Source: Curtobacterium sp. ISL-83 (GTDB taxonomy: Bacteria > Actinomycetota > Actinomycetes > Actinomycetales > Microbacteriaceae). Taken from it: a DNA stretch of 64,000 bases. The translations under genes and the position numbers were made by a program. This document shows positions 18,125 to 26,119 of the stretch, in pieces. The stretch spans positions 227,511 to 291,510 of the forward strand of contig NZ_JAGGPH010000013.1 in assembly GCF_018613895.1 (NCBI RefSeq). The letters run 5' to 3'. Below the pieces are notes generated by a model that saw only the letters and a list, made by a program, of their open reading frames with translations, was not told the origin of the DNA and did not search any database. Position 1 is the stretch's first letter. Each line of letters begins with the position of its first letter.

Positions 18125-18163
18125 GCGGGCTGAACGTGAACACCGCGCGAAAGGCACGATGAC

Positions 18164-19129
18164 GTGACCGCTTCACCAGTCCTGACCCGTCCGACGGACG
18201 CCACCCTGGCGCCGCGTCGGCTCCGCTCCTCCTCGGGTGCACTCGGCCGCAGCCAGGGCCGCAGCGGCTGGCTGTTCCTCGCCCCGTTCGGCCTGTTCTA
18301 CGTGGCCTTCCTGCTCGGCCCGACCATCTGGATGCTGGTCACGAGCTTCTTCAACACCTCGACCGTCCGCACCGGGCTCGGCAGCTTCGCCGGGTTCGCG
18401 AACTACGCGGAGATGCTGGGGCGGCCCGACTTCTGGTCGTCGCTCTGGCACACCCTGCAGTTCACGCTGTACACGACGCCGCCGCTCGTCATCCTGGCGT
18501 TCTTCTTCGCCGTGCTGACGAACCGGATGAACAAGGGCCAGTGGTTCTTCCGTCTGGCGTTCTTCCTGCCGTTCATCCTGCCGTCGGCGACGATCTCGCT
18601 GATCTGGGTGTTCATCTTCACCCCGGCGACGGGGCTCTGGGCCAGCCTGCAGTCCCTGCTCGGCATGACCCCGGGTTCCGGCATGCTGTCGAGCCCGAAC
18701 ACCGCGATGATCGGTGTCGCGATCGCCACCGTGTGGTGGACGCTCGGCTTCAACTTCGTGCTCTACCTGGCCGGCCTGCAGGAGATCCCGCGCGAACTGT
18801 ACGAAGCAGCCGCCGTCGACGGGGCGTCGAGCTGGCAGCAGATCAAGTCGATCACGCTCCCGCTGCTCGGCCGGACCACCACCCTGGTGATCCTGCTGCA
18901 GATCATCGCGAGCCTGAAGATCTTCGACCAGGTCTACCTGATGACGAACGGCGGCCCGGGCATCTCCACCCAGGTCTCGCTGCAGCTCATCACGGGCGTC
19001 GGCTTCACCGACAACCGACTCGGCGCCGCATCGGCCGCGTCGGTGCTCCTGTTCATCGTGATCGTCGCGATCGCAGTCATCCGGCAGCTCGTCGAGCGCG
19101 CTGCCGCCAAGCGAGAGATCGGTGCCTGA
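18164..19129 (+). CDS. Carbohydrate ABC transporter permease (MalF type)
   Basis: This 321-residue permease starts at GTG (VTASPVLTRP). It contains about six membrane helices, beginning GWLFLAPFGLFYVAFLLGP, and an EAA loop, LYEAAAVDGASSWQQIKSITLP. It is the second gene of the arabinoside importer and is followed immediately by its MalG-type partner. No ATPase gene is present, so it probably uses a shared ATPase elsewhere. Confidence 0.93.
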   Translation: MTASPVLTRPTDATLAPRRLRSSSGALGRSQGRSGWLFLAPFGLFYVAFLLGPTIWMLVTSFFNTSTVRTGLGSFAGFANYAEMLGRPDFWSSLWHTLQFTLYTTPPLVILAFFFAVLTNRMNKGQWFFRLAFFLPFILPSATISLIWVFIFTPATGLWASLQSLLGMTPGSGMLSSPNTAMIGVAIATVWWTLGFNFVLYLAGLQEIPRELYEAAAVDGASSWQQIKSITLPLLGRTTTLVILLQIIASLKIFDQVYLMTNGGPGISTQVSLQLITGVGFTDNRLGAASAASVLLFIVIVAIAVIRQLVERAAAKREIGA

Positions 19130-19130
19130 C

Positions 19131-20045
19131 ATGACCGCCACCGAGAGCATCACCACCGGCCGCGGCAAGCTCCGCACCGGCGTCTCGTCGGCCGCCCCCA
19201 CGAGCGCTGCGAAGATCGGCGTCTCCGGCAGGGGCTTCAACACGGTCGCCGCGATCATCCTGACGGTGTTCGCGATCATCTGGCTCATCCCGAGCCTGTT
19301 CGCCCTGAAGACCTCGCTGTCCGACAACGGCGTCGCGGCCCTGGGCGCGAACGCCATCCTGTCGAACTGGAACCCGACGCTGCACTCCTACGCGTCCCTG
19401 TTCCAGTCCGGCGACATCTGGAACTGGTACCTCGCGAGCGGCATCACCAGCGTGGTCACGGCCATCCTGACGGTGTTCTTCGCGTCGATGGCGGCGTTCG
19501 CGCTGTCCCGGCTGGTGTTCCGCGGCCGGAACATCGCGTTCCTGCTCATCATCCTGGGCATCATGATCCCGACGCAGGTCCTGATCATCCCGATCTTCCA
19601 GGAGCTCAACTCCGTCAACCTGCTGAACACCTACTGGTCGGTGATCTTCCCGCAGGTCCCCGCGGTGATCGCGGTGTTCATCTTCAAGCAGTTCTTCGAC
19701 GGCATCCCGAAGGAACTCGAGGAGGCCGCGCGCATCGACGGCGCCGGCATCTGGCGGGTGTACTGGTCGGTCATCCTTCCGCTGTCGCGTCCCGTGATCG
19801 CGGCAGTGACGATCCTGACGTTCGTCGGGGTGTGGAACAACCTGCTGCTGCCGCTGTTCGTGCTGTCGAACCCGGACCTCATGACGATCCCGGTCGGGCT
19901 CGCCACGGTCCAGGGCAGCTTCGGCCAGCGCTACGCGGACATCCAGGCCGGGGCGATCCTGGCGGCGCTGCCGCTGATCATCCTGTACCTGATCTTCCAG
20001 CGGCAGATCGTCGAGGGTGTGACCGGCTCCGGCCTCAAGGGCTGA
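19131..20045 (+). CDS. Carbohydrate ABC transporter permease (MalG type)
   Basis: This permease of about 304 residues carries the EAA loop LEEAARIDGAGIWRVYWSVI and about six membrane helices. I place the start at ATG 19131, one base after the previous stop; a GTG at 19122 that overlaps the previous gene is equally in frame and would add three residues. Partner of the preceding MalF-type permease. It is followed by a GGGAGGC...GCCTCCC terminator at 20062-20099, ending the operon. Confidence 0.92.
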   Translation: MTATESITTGRGKLRTGVSSAAPTSAAKIGVSGRGFNTVAAIILTVFAIIWLIPSLFALKTSLSDNGVAALGANAILSNWNPTLHSYASLFQSGDIWNWYLASGITSVVTAILTVFFASMAAFALSRLVFRGRNIAFLLIILGIMIPTQVLIIPIFQELNSVNLLNTYWSVIFPQVPAVIAVFIFKQFFDGIPKELEEAARIDGAGIWRVYWSVILPLSRPVIAAVTILTFVGVWNNLLLPLFVLSNPDLMTIPVGLATVQGSFGQRYADIQAGAILAALPLIILYLIFQRQIVEGVTGSGLKG

Positions 20046-20061
20046 TGCCACCACACCCCGG

Positions 20062-20099
20062 ACGGGAGGCGCGGTGCCAGCGGGCTCCGCGCCTCCCGT
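20062..20099 (+). terminator. Terminator hairpin (GGGAGGCGCGG family)
   Basis: A 13-bp stem (ACGGGAGGCGCGG, 20062-20074, with 20087-20099) with a 12-base loop, 16 bases after the permease stop. One of several hairpins in the window sharing the GGGAGGC arm. Confidence 0.8.
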
Positions 20100-20116
20100 G
20101 TGTGTGTGTGTGTGTG
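20098..20116. repeat. (GT)n microsatellite
   Basis: Nine and a half GT units immediately follow the terminator. Nothing coding overlaps it. A similar but shorter GT run occurs near 26050. Confidence 0.85.
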
Positions 20117-20168
20117 GCGGGGCGGCGGGCGGGGCGGCCGGCTGCGGGCGGCCGCGGGACGGCGAATC

Positions 20169-20297
20169 CGCGCGTACTCACCCAATTCGCGCGTACCGCT
20201 CGAAACCACCGCACCAGCTACGCGCGAAAATGCTTTGCATCGCACCGGCCATGGGATGAAACGCGCACGGGAGGCGCCCCGCGCGTTGGCAGCGCGC
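20169..20297. repeat. 166-bp duplicated module, copy 1
   Basis: It comprises CGCGCGTA at 20169 and 20188 (19 bp apart), then a 55-bp element at 20221-20275 containing ATGCTTTGCAT and ending ACGCGCACGGGAGGC, then a small GCGCG/CGCGC hairpin at 20281-20297. Every component recurs exactly 163-166 bp downstream in copy 2. Confidence 0.8.
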
Positions 20298-20334
20298 CGT
20301 CCGTCCGTTGCCGCCCGACCCCGCGGACCGGGAT

Positions 20335-20463
20335 CGCGCGTACCTGACGGGATCGCGCGTAGCCGACGGGTCTGGCAGGGCAAGCACGCGCGGAAACGCT
20401 TTGCCTCGCACCCGTTATGGGAAGAAACGCGCACTGGAGGCTCGGTGCGCGTTTCAGCGCACC
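20335..20463. repeat. 166-bp duplicated module, copy 2
   Basis: CGCGCGTA at 20335 and 20354 (again 19 bp apart). The 55-bp element at 20387-20441 is identical to copy 1 at 47 of 55 positions. A GGTGCGC/GCGCACC hairpin follows at 20444-20463. The inter-copy offset of 166 bp is constant across the module, although the spacer sequence has diverged. Confidence 0.8.
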
Positions 20464-20631
20464 TCCTGTCCGGCACCCGGTCGCCTCCGCATCGTCGTCC
20501 CGAAGGGATCCGGCGTGGCGCTCCGACCATCCACCACGGAGCGGTCCGGCCGGGCGAAGTGGGACAGCATGAGCGTCCGCCCCGGTTGGAAGGTCGGCAC
20601 GGTCGACTGACGGACCACCAGCAGCCCGACA

Positions 20632-20670
20632 CCCGTCGTCGAACGCCCGTCGTCGACCACCCGTCGTCGA
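20632..20670. repeat. Three tandem 14-bp units (CCCGTCGTCGA)
   Basis: CCCGTCGTCGA starts at 20632, 20646 and 20660, a 14-bp period, about 45 bp upstream of the binding-protein GTG. It may be an iteron-type regulator site or a simple slippage product. Confidence 0.7.
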
Positions 20671-20714
20671 CCACCCCTGGTGAGTGACAGGTCGTCCGAT
20701 TAGCCTCTCCCGAC

Positions 20715-21734
20715 GTGCCCCCTCCCCGCCCCGGCTCCCTGCGCGCCGCCATCGTGACGACCATCGCCGCCTCGGCACTGCTGCTCACCGGCTGCTCGGG
20801 CGGCGGAACGACCGACGACAAGGCCGCCACGGGGACGACCGCGACCAACGGCCCGTGGTCGTACCAGGACGCCACCGGCACGACCGTCCGGGTCGACCAC
20901 ACCCCGAAGCGCGTCGTCGTCCTGAACGACATCGCGATCTCGTTCATCGAGTACGGCCTCAAGCCGGTCGGCACGTTCGGCCAGCTGCCGATGGCCAAGG
21001 ACGCGCGCTTCCGGGGCCTCGACACGAACGGCATCACCCAGTTGGGGCAGTCCTACGGCGAGATCGACCTCGAGCGCCTCGCCGCCCTGCGCCCCGACCT
21101 CGTCGTGACGTCGATCTACCCGAAGGACGCCCAGGGAACCCTCGACACGAAGCAGCCGGGCTACGGCTTCAAGGACCTCGAGCAGGAGCGGCAGATCGAG
21201 GCGATCGCCCCCGTCGCCCAGGTCAAGTGGGGCGGCAAGGGCGAGGACGTCATCGAGCACATCGCGGACCTCGCCGAGTCGCTCGGCGCGAAGGAGTCGA
21301 CGGTCGAGGCCGCCGAGCACCGCTTCGACACCGCGCACGCCACCCTGACGAAGGCCGCGAAGCGGAACGACCTGTCCGTGGTGTCGATGTACGCCGACGG
21401 CGACGGCGTGTACGTCACGCGACCGAGCGACGAGCCCACGCTGCAGATGTACTCGTCCTTCGGGGTCGACTTCGTGGACCCGAAGCCGAAGGGCTTCTAC
21501 TGGGGCATCTCCTCGTGGGAGAACGCCGGCCAGGTCACCGGTGACGTGATCCTGCTCTCGCAGCAGGGGTACCAGGTCGCCGACCTCGAGCAGCAGCCGA
21601 CCTTCGCGGACAACCCGGCCCTCACGGCCGGGCAGGTGCACAGCTGGACGTTCCCCGCGCTCGACTACGCGTCACAGGCCGCGTACATGACGAAGCTGGC
21701 GGGCTGGCTCGACGACAGCAAGAAGCTGTCCTAG
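20715..21734 (+). CDS. Siderophore/iron-type ABC transporter substrate-binding lipoprotein (FecB/PeripBP)
   Basis: This 339-residue lipoprotein has signal LRAAIVTTIAASALLLTGC (lipobox LTGC) and a class III periplasmic-binding fold. The opening WSYQDATGTTVRVDHTPKRVVVLNDIAISFIEYGLKPVG and the later LERLAALRPDLVVTS are typical of Fe3+-siderophore binding proteins. GTG 20715 follows TAGCCT by 8 bases. It is not accompanied by FecCD/FecE genes here, so it must work with a permease encoded elsewhere or be an orphan. A 23-bp-stem terminator follows. The siderophore identity is unknown. Confidence 0.88.
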   Translation: MPPPRPGSLRAAIVTTIAASALLLTGCSGGGTTDDKAATGTTATNGPWSYQDATGTTVRVDHTPKRVVVLNDIAISFIEYGLKPVGTFGQLPMAKDARFRGLDTNGITQLGQSYGEIDLERLAALRPDLVVTSIYPKDAQGTLDTKQPGYGFKDLEQERQIEAIAPVAQVKWGGKGEDVIEHIADLAESLGAKESTVEAAEHRFDTAHATLTKAAKRNDLSVVSMYADGDGVYVTRPSDEPTLQMYSSFGVDFVDPKPKGFYWGISSWENAGQVTGDVILLSQQGYQVADLEQQPTFADNPALTAGQVHSWTFPALDYASQAAYMTKLAGWLDDSKKLS

Positions 21735-21746
21735 GACGGACCGGAC

Positions 21747-21794
21747 GTCGGACGGGAGGCGCGTGGCGGGTCCGCCACGCGCCTCCCGTCCGAC
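21747..21794 (+). terminator. Perfect long hairpin terminator
   Basis: Arms 21747-21769 and 21772-21794 are perfectly complementary over 23 bases with a 2-base centre, and contain GGGAGGCGCG/CGCGCCTCCC. It starts 13 bases after the binding-protein stop. Confidence 0.85.
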
Positions 21795-21851
21795 ACCGGG
21801 TCGCGACGCACGCGAGCGCCGCCGGACAGGCGCGACGGATACGCTCGGGTG

Positions 21852-22841
21852 ATGGCGGACGCGGGGTGGCGTGAGGACGTGCTCGGGGCACCCTTCGAGC
21901 AGCTGACCCTGCCACTCGGGTCGGATGCCGAGGGACCGATCGTCGCGACACTGGTCCGCCGACGGCACACGCCGACCGACCTGCTCCTGCAGGGCCGGGG
22001 ACCGTTGCACAACGTCGACGTCCTGTACGTGCACGGGTGGTCCGACTACTTCTTCCAGGTGGAACTCGCCGAGCGCATCGAGCGGTTGGGCGCCCGGTTC
22101 CACGCCCTCGACCTCCGGAAGTACGGGCGGAGCCTGCTCCCCCACCAGACGCCGGGCAACATCGACGACCTCGCGACCTACGACGAGGACATCGCCGCCG
22201 CACTCGACGCGATGTCGACCGAGCACCACGCCGGCGGCCGCCTGCTCGTGCCGATGGGGCACTCCACGGGCGGGCTGACCCTGTCCCTCTGGGCAGCGCG
22301 CCACCCCGAGCTGGTGCACGGCCTCATCCTGAACAGCCCCTGGCTGGAGTTCCAGGCGAGCGCTGTCGGCCGCGCGCTCGTCGCGCCGGTGATCAAGCTC
22401 GGTGCACGGCGGAACCCGCTGGCCCCGATGCCCGCCGTCGACCCCGGCTTCTACACGCGGACCGTCTCGGCCGCGGGCGAGGGGTCGTGGACCTACGACC
22501 AGCGCTGGCGGCCCGAGCGCGGGTTCCCGCTGCACCCCGGTTGGCTCGCCGCGGTGTTCGACGGCCAGGCCCGTGTCGAGCGGGGCCTCGACATCGAGGT
22601 GCCGACGCTCGTGATGCTGAGCGACAAGAGCATGCTGCAGCCCCGGTGGGACGACGGCATGACACGGGCGGACGTCGCGCTCAACGTCGACGTGGTCGCG
22701 CACCGGGCGCTGTCGCTCGGCGACGAGGTCACCGTCCGGCGGTTGCACGGTGCGTTGCACGACGTGGTGCTGTCGGTCCCGGAGGTGCGCGACCAGGCGT
22801 ACGACGCGATCGGGCGGTGGGCGGCGACGCTGCCGCGCTGA
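21852..22841 (+). CDS. Alpha/beta hydrolase (lysophospholipase-like)
   Basis: This 329-residue cytoplasmic serine hydrolase shows oxyanion-hole region YVHGWSDYFFQVELAERI, nucleophile elbow GHSTGG, and a late His in RLHGALHDVVLS. The architecture is the Hydrolase_4/monoacylglycerol lipase-like group. ATG 21852 was chosen because TACGCT at 21840-21845 lies 6 bases upstream, matching the leaderless pattern in this genome; a GTG three bases earlier is also possible. The substrate is unknown. Confidence 0.87.
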   Translation: MADAGWREDVLGAPFEQLTLPLGSDAEGPIVATLVRRRHTPTDLLLQGRGPLHNVDVLYVHGWSDYFFQVELAERIERLGARFHALDLRKYGRSLLPHQTPGNIDDLATYDEDIAAALDAMSTEHHAGGRLLVPMGHSTGGLTLSLWAARHPELVHGLILNSPWLEFQASAVGRALVAPVIKLGARRNPLAPMPAVDPGFYTRTVSAAGEGSWTYDQRWRPERGFPLHPGWLAAVFDGQARVERGLDIEVPTLVMLSDKSMLQPRWDDGMTRADVALNVDVVAHRALSLGDEVTVRRLHGALHDVVLSVPEVRDQAYDAIGRWAATLPR

Positions 22842-22903
22842 TCCCGACGGGGCGTGCGGTGCGGCCCGGTGCGGGCGGTGCCCGCGGTCAGGACCCCGTG
22901 GGG

Positions 22904-23656
22904 TCAGGGCTTCGCGCCGTTCCCGAACGAGCCGTGGAGGGTCGTGTGGGCGAAGACCGTGCGGTCGATGACGGCGCGCACACCCGCGAGGACGCCCTCG
23001 TCTCGACTGTCGACGCCGATCGTGAGCGAGCCGTAGTCCACGCGCATGGTCATCGGGATCTCGGCGTTCAGCCCGGCGACGTGCGGGGTGGCCGCGAGCG
23101 TGGCCAGCCCACGCGCGACGGCGGTGGACGTCGCCTCGGGGATCTGCTGGTCGAACGTGCCCCGGTACGCCACGGAGGTCGCGACGTGCCCTTCCCCCGC
23201 CGGGACGGTCAGGGTCAGGTCGACACCGGTCCAGGACAGGTGCTCGGACATGGTAGCGGGGACGGCACCGGCCTGCTCGGGCGTGGCCTGCGGTGTGGTG
23301 GTGACCACGAACGCCGAGGCGAAGTGGTTCGCGGTCACGAGGCGGGTGGGGCACGCCGGGTCGGGCACCGCGCTCGTCCCGTTCGTGGTCGTCTCGTCCG
23401 CGTGCTCGACACCCGGAAGGCTGCGCACCGCCCGCAGTGCATCGCGGACCTCGCCCGCGACGGTCGGGTCGAGGGACGGCGCCGGGTGCGAGGTGGGCGA
23501 CTCCGACGTGCTCTCGGGATCGGCAGGGCACGGTGCGCTCTCGCTCGCGCCGTCCTGGTGCGCGAGGCTCCGCGCCAGGCCCTCCGCCGGAGCGCAGCCC
23601 GTGAGCAGTCCGGTGCAGAGCGCGGCGAGCACGACGATCGATCCCCGGATGCGCAT
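22904..23656 (-). CDS. Hypothetical lipoprotein
   Basis: This 250-residue secreted lipoprotein has signal MRIRGSIVVLAALCTGLLTGC with lipobox LTGC and a Ser/Thr/Pro-rich linker (PESTSESPTSHPAPS). The body contains repeated beta-alpha segments (AGEVRDALRAVRSLPGVEHAD; ATSTAVARGLATLAATPHVAG), which suggests a duplicated small domain. I do not recognise a family. It diverges from the GAF/SpoIIE gene; the intergenic region contains the palindrome at 23708-23723. Cell-envelope location is certain from the lipobox, function is not. Confidence 0.75.
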   Translation of the reverse strand: MRIRGSIVVLAALCTGLLTGCAPAEGLARSLAHQDGASESAPCPADPESTSESPTSHPAPSLDPTVAGEVRDALRAVRSLPGVEHADETTTNGTSAVPDPACPTRLVTANHFASAFVVTTTPQATPEQAGAVPATMSEHLSWTGVDLTLTVPAGEGHVATSVAYRGTFDQQIPEATSTAVARGLATLAATPHVAGLNAEIPMTMRVDYGSLTIGVDSRDEGVLAGVRAVIDRTVFAHTTLHGSFGNGAKP

Positions 23657-23707
23657 GCCGCCCAGTCTCGTGGTGGTCACCGGGCGCAACGACCGGACGA
23701 GCGGCGC

Positions 23708-23723
23708 TGTGTCCCGGGACACA
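23708..23723. promoter_or_regulatory. Perfect 16-bp palindrome in divergent promoter region
   Basis: TGTGTCCCGGGACACA lies between the lipoprotein and phosphatase genes, 50 bp and 97 bp from their starts. It looks like a dimeric regulator site; the protein that binds it is not apparent nearby. Confidence 0.6.
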
Positions 23724-23820
23724 TCCGCCCGCCGACGCACGGACATCGATGGTGGCGGGTTCGGCGGACGTCATGGGTGGTGGTGGCATGATCGACGGGG
23801 AGCTCGGTCAGGGGGCATGG

Positions 23821-25002
23821 ATGGACTTCGATGGTGCGCGGGCGGCTCGGGCCGCCCTGGTCGCTGCGCTCGACGTGGTCGTCGCCGCGCCCTCGGAACG
23901 GTTCCAGCGGATCGTGCGCATCGCTCGCGAGCTCTTCAACGTGCCGTTCTCGTACGTCAACGTGCTCGACGACACGCTGCTGCACACGCTGACGCAGAAC
24001 GTGCCCAACGAGCCGACCTCGGGTCCGATCGAGTGGTCGTTCTGCCAGTTGACGATCGAGCAGGCCGAGCCGACCATCGTCCCTGACACCCTCCTGGACC
24101 CGCGCACGGCCGAGCTCCCCGGCGTGAGCCACCGGGGGATCCGCTTCTACGCGGGCGTGCCGCTGACCATGCCGGGCGGGATCCGCATCGGGAGCCTCTG
24201 CCTGATCGACACCGAGCCGCGCGAGTTCACCTTGCAGGACGAGGCCGCGCTCATGGACCTCGGGCGGTGGGCCGAGGTCGTGCTGGCCCACGGCCTCCAG
24301 CAGGACCGGCTGCTCGAGGTCGTCGCCGCCCTCACACCACAGCCGCTGGACGCCGCCGGGTACCGGATCACGGGCCTGAGCGTGCCGTACGGCGACCTGA
24401 GCGGGGACGTCTACGACTGGACCGCGGACGAGACCGGCATCACGGTGAGCCTCGCGGACATCATGGGCAAGGAACAGCCGGCAGCGCTGCTGGCGGCCGG
24501 GCTCCGTGCGGCGCTCCGGCAGCACGATCGGCTCGAGCCGGTCGACGCGGTCGCCGCGATGGAGCCCCGCATCTGCGAAGACCTGCTCCGGGCGTCAGCG
24601 TTCGGCACCCTCTTCCACGGCCGACTCGACCGGGCCAACGGCCGCGTGGAGTACGTCGACGCCGGTCACGGGCTCGTCCTGCACCTCCGTGCCAGCGGAG
24701 GCGGTGGCGTCCTCCGATCCCACGACCTCCCCATCGGCCTGCGACCGCCCGAGAGCGGTCCGCGCCGCGGGAGCTCGGTCGTCCTCGAACCGGGCGATGC
24801 GCTCATCCTGACGAGCGACGGCGCGCTCGACCTCGGCGACGGGACCATCGACACCCTCGCCGACCTCGGCGAGACGCTGCGGCGCGCGTCGAGCATCGAG
24901 GCCTTCCTGGAGACCGTGCGGCTCCGGGCGGCGGAGCGCGCGGAGGACGACGTCACCGTCGTGGTCCTGGCGCGGGCCGATTCGCCGATGAACTCGGCCT
25001 GA
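23821..25002 (+). CDS. GAF-domain SpoIIE-type (PP2C) protein phosphatase
   Basis: This signalling protein of about 393 residues has two parts. An N-terminal GAF sensor (FQRIVRIARELFNVPFSYVNVLDD through GIRIGSLCLIDTEPREF) is followed by a C-terminal SpoIIE/RsbU-like serine phosphatase. Phosphatase motifs are GDLSGDVYDW, LADIMGKEQPAALL, VDAGHGLVLHL, ILTSDGALD and EDDVTVVVLA. Such proteins dephosphorylate anti-sigma-factor antagonists in stress responses. Start 23821 is supported by GGGGG 5 bases upstream and a -10-like CATGAT at 23787-23792; ATG 23788 or GTG 23749 are alternatives. No anti-sigma partner is adjacent. Confidence 0.88.
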   Translation: MDFDGARAARAALVAALDVVVAAPSERFQRIVRIARELFNVPFSYVNVLDDTLLHTLTQNVPNEPTSGPIEWSFCQLTIEQAEPTIVPDTLLDPRTAELPGVSHRGIRFYAGVPLTMPGGIRIGSLCLIDTEPREFTLQDEAALMDLGRWAEVVLAHGLQQDRLLEVVAALTPQPLDAAGYRITGLSVPYGDLSGDVYDWTADETGITVSLADIMGKEQPAALLAAGLRAALRQHDRLEPVDAVAAMEPRICEDLLRASAFGTLFHGRLDRANGRVEYVDAGHGLVLHLRASGGGGVLRSHDLPIGLRPPESGPRRGSSVVLEPGDALILTSDGALDLGDGTIDTLADLGETLRRASSIEAFLETVRLRAAERAEDDVTVVVLARADSPMNSA

Positions 25003-25019
25003 GCGATCCGGCCGGACTG

Positions 25020-25205
25020 CTACGCGTCGAACATCACGTCGTCGCCGCCCCCGGCGTGGACGACCGCCGGGGGCACCTCGGCATCCGGCAGGAACTCACC
25101 GCCGGGCGCGATGGCGACACCGGGCACGTCGGCGTCGAAGGCCGCGGCAGTCGCTGGGGTGAGGCCGCTCGGCTCGTCGTGCCCCTGCGGGTCGGTCTGG
25201 TCCAC
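25020..25205 (-). CDS. Small acidic protein of unknown function
   Basis: This 61-residue acidic frame reads VDQTDPQGHDEPSGLTPATA and ends GGGDDVMFDA. The GTG at 25205 is preceded by TACTCT with a 6-base gap, the leaderless pattern seen at many genes here, which supports it as a real gene. It sits between the phosphatase (convergent) and SDR genes. No family recognised. Confidence 0.45.
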   Translation of the reverse strand: MDQTDPQGHDEPSGLTPATAAAFDADVPGVAIAPGGEFLPDAEVPPAVVHAGGGDDVMFDA

Positions 25206-25275
25206 GGGACGAGAGTAGGACACGAGCTGCGCGTCGCACCAGCGTTCGCGCGCGCTGGCCACCCCGCCCCCGCGA

Positions 25276-26037
25276 TCAGCGGGCAGTCCACCCCCCGTCG
25301 ATCGGCAGCGCCGTCCCGGTGATCAACGACGCCCCCGGCCCGGCCAGGAAGGTGACGGCAGCCGCGACCTCCTGCGGCTCGCCGATGCGGTGCAGGGCGG
25401 CGATCCGCTCCACGGTGTCCTCGCGGAACGCCCGGTCGGACAGGGCGGGCGCGGTGCCCTCCGTCTCGATGAACGTCGGTGCAACGGCGTTGACCCGGAT
25501 GCCGTCCTGCCCCCACTCGACGGCGAGGCACTTCGTGAGGTGGATCACGGCGGCCTTGCTCGTGCAGTACGAGACCTCGCCGGGGAGCGCGACCAGGCCG
25601 GCCTGGGAGGCGATGTTCACGATCGACCCCCCACCGGCGGTCCGCATGTGGCGGGCGACGTGCTGTGATATGAAGAACGTCGACTTCGTGTTCAGGGCCC
25701 ACACCGCGTCGAAGTGCTCCTCCGTCACGTCGAACGCAGGCTCGTCGATGCCCCCGCCGGCGTTGTTCACCAGGACGTCGATCGTGCCGAGTTCCTCGAT
25801 GACCGCGTCGACCGCCCGCCGGCACGCCGCCAGGTCCGTGACGTCCATCGCGACGGTCGTCACGCGGCGCCCGAGCGCACGGATCTCGTCGGCGAGCGCT
25901 CCGGCCGCCTCCGGGTCCCGCACCCCGAGCGCGACGTCGGCGCCGTTGGCAGCCAGGTCGAGCGCGATCGATCGGCCGATCCCCCGCGACGCCGCAGTGA
26001 CGAGTGCGACCGAGCCGGTCAGTGGCGTGGTGTCCAT
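25276..26037 (-). CDS. SDR-family NAD(P)-dependent oxidoreductase
   Basis: This classical short-chain dehydrogenase of 253 residues has a Rossmann glycine motif, TAASRGIG (about 15-22). It also has NNAGGG, the catalytic Ser in NIASQAG and the catalytic YCTSK (Tyr-x3-Lys). The C-terminus GTALPIDGGW is typical of FabG-like members. It follows the GH10 gene on the same strand after 82 bases, so it may act on a xylan-derived sugar or aromatic, but specificity is unknown. ATG 26037 begins MDTTPLTGSVALVTA. Confidence 0.92.
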   Translation of the reverse strand: MDTTPLTGSVALVTAASRGIGRSIALDLAANGADVALGVRDPEAAGALADEIRALGRRVTTVAMDVTDLAACRRAVDAVIEELGTIDVLVNNAGGGIDEPAFDVTEEHFDAVWALNTKSTFFISQHVARHMRTAGGGSIVNIASQAGLVALPGEVSYCTSKAAVIHLTKCLAVEWGQDGIRVNAVAPTFIETEGTAPALSDRAFREDTVERIAALHRIGEPQEVAAAVTFLAGPGASLITGTALPIDGGWTAR

Positions 26038-26119
26038 GGCATGTCCTGTCGTGTGTGTGTGGAACGGCGCCCGCCGGGCGGCGAGGCGCTTGTCGGACCG
26101 GCACCGTGCCTCCAGGCCG

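Larger units (their letters stand above)
20117..20714. other. Gene-free 0.6-kb region with duplicated structured module
   Basis: No convincing gene. It contains two copies of a 166-bp module (listed separately), a 3 x 14-bp tandem of CCCGTCGTCGA at 20632-20670, and then the promoter region of the siderophore-type binding protein. Open frames here lack RBS, known domains and consistent codon use. Confidence 0.6.
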
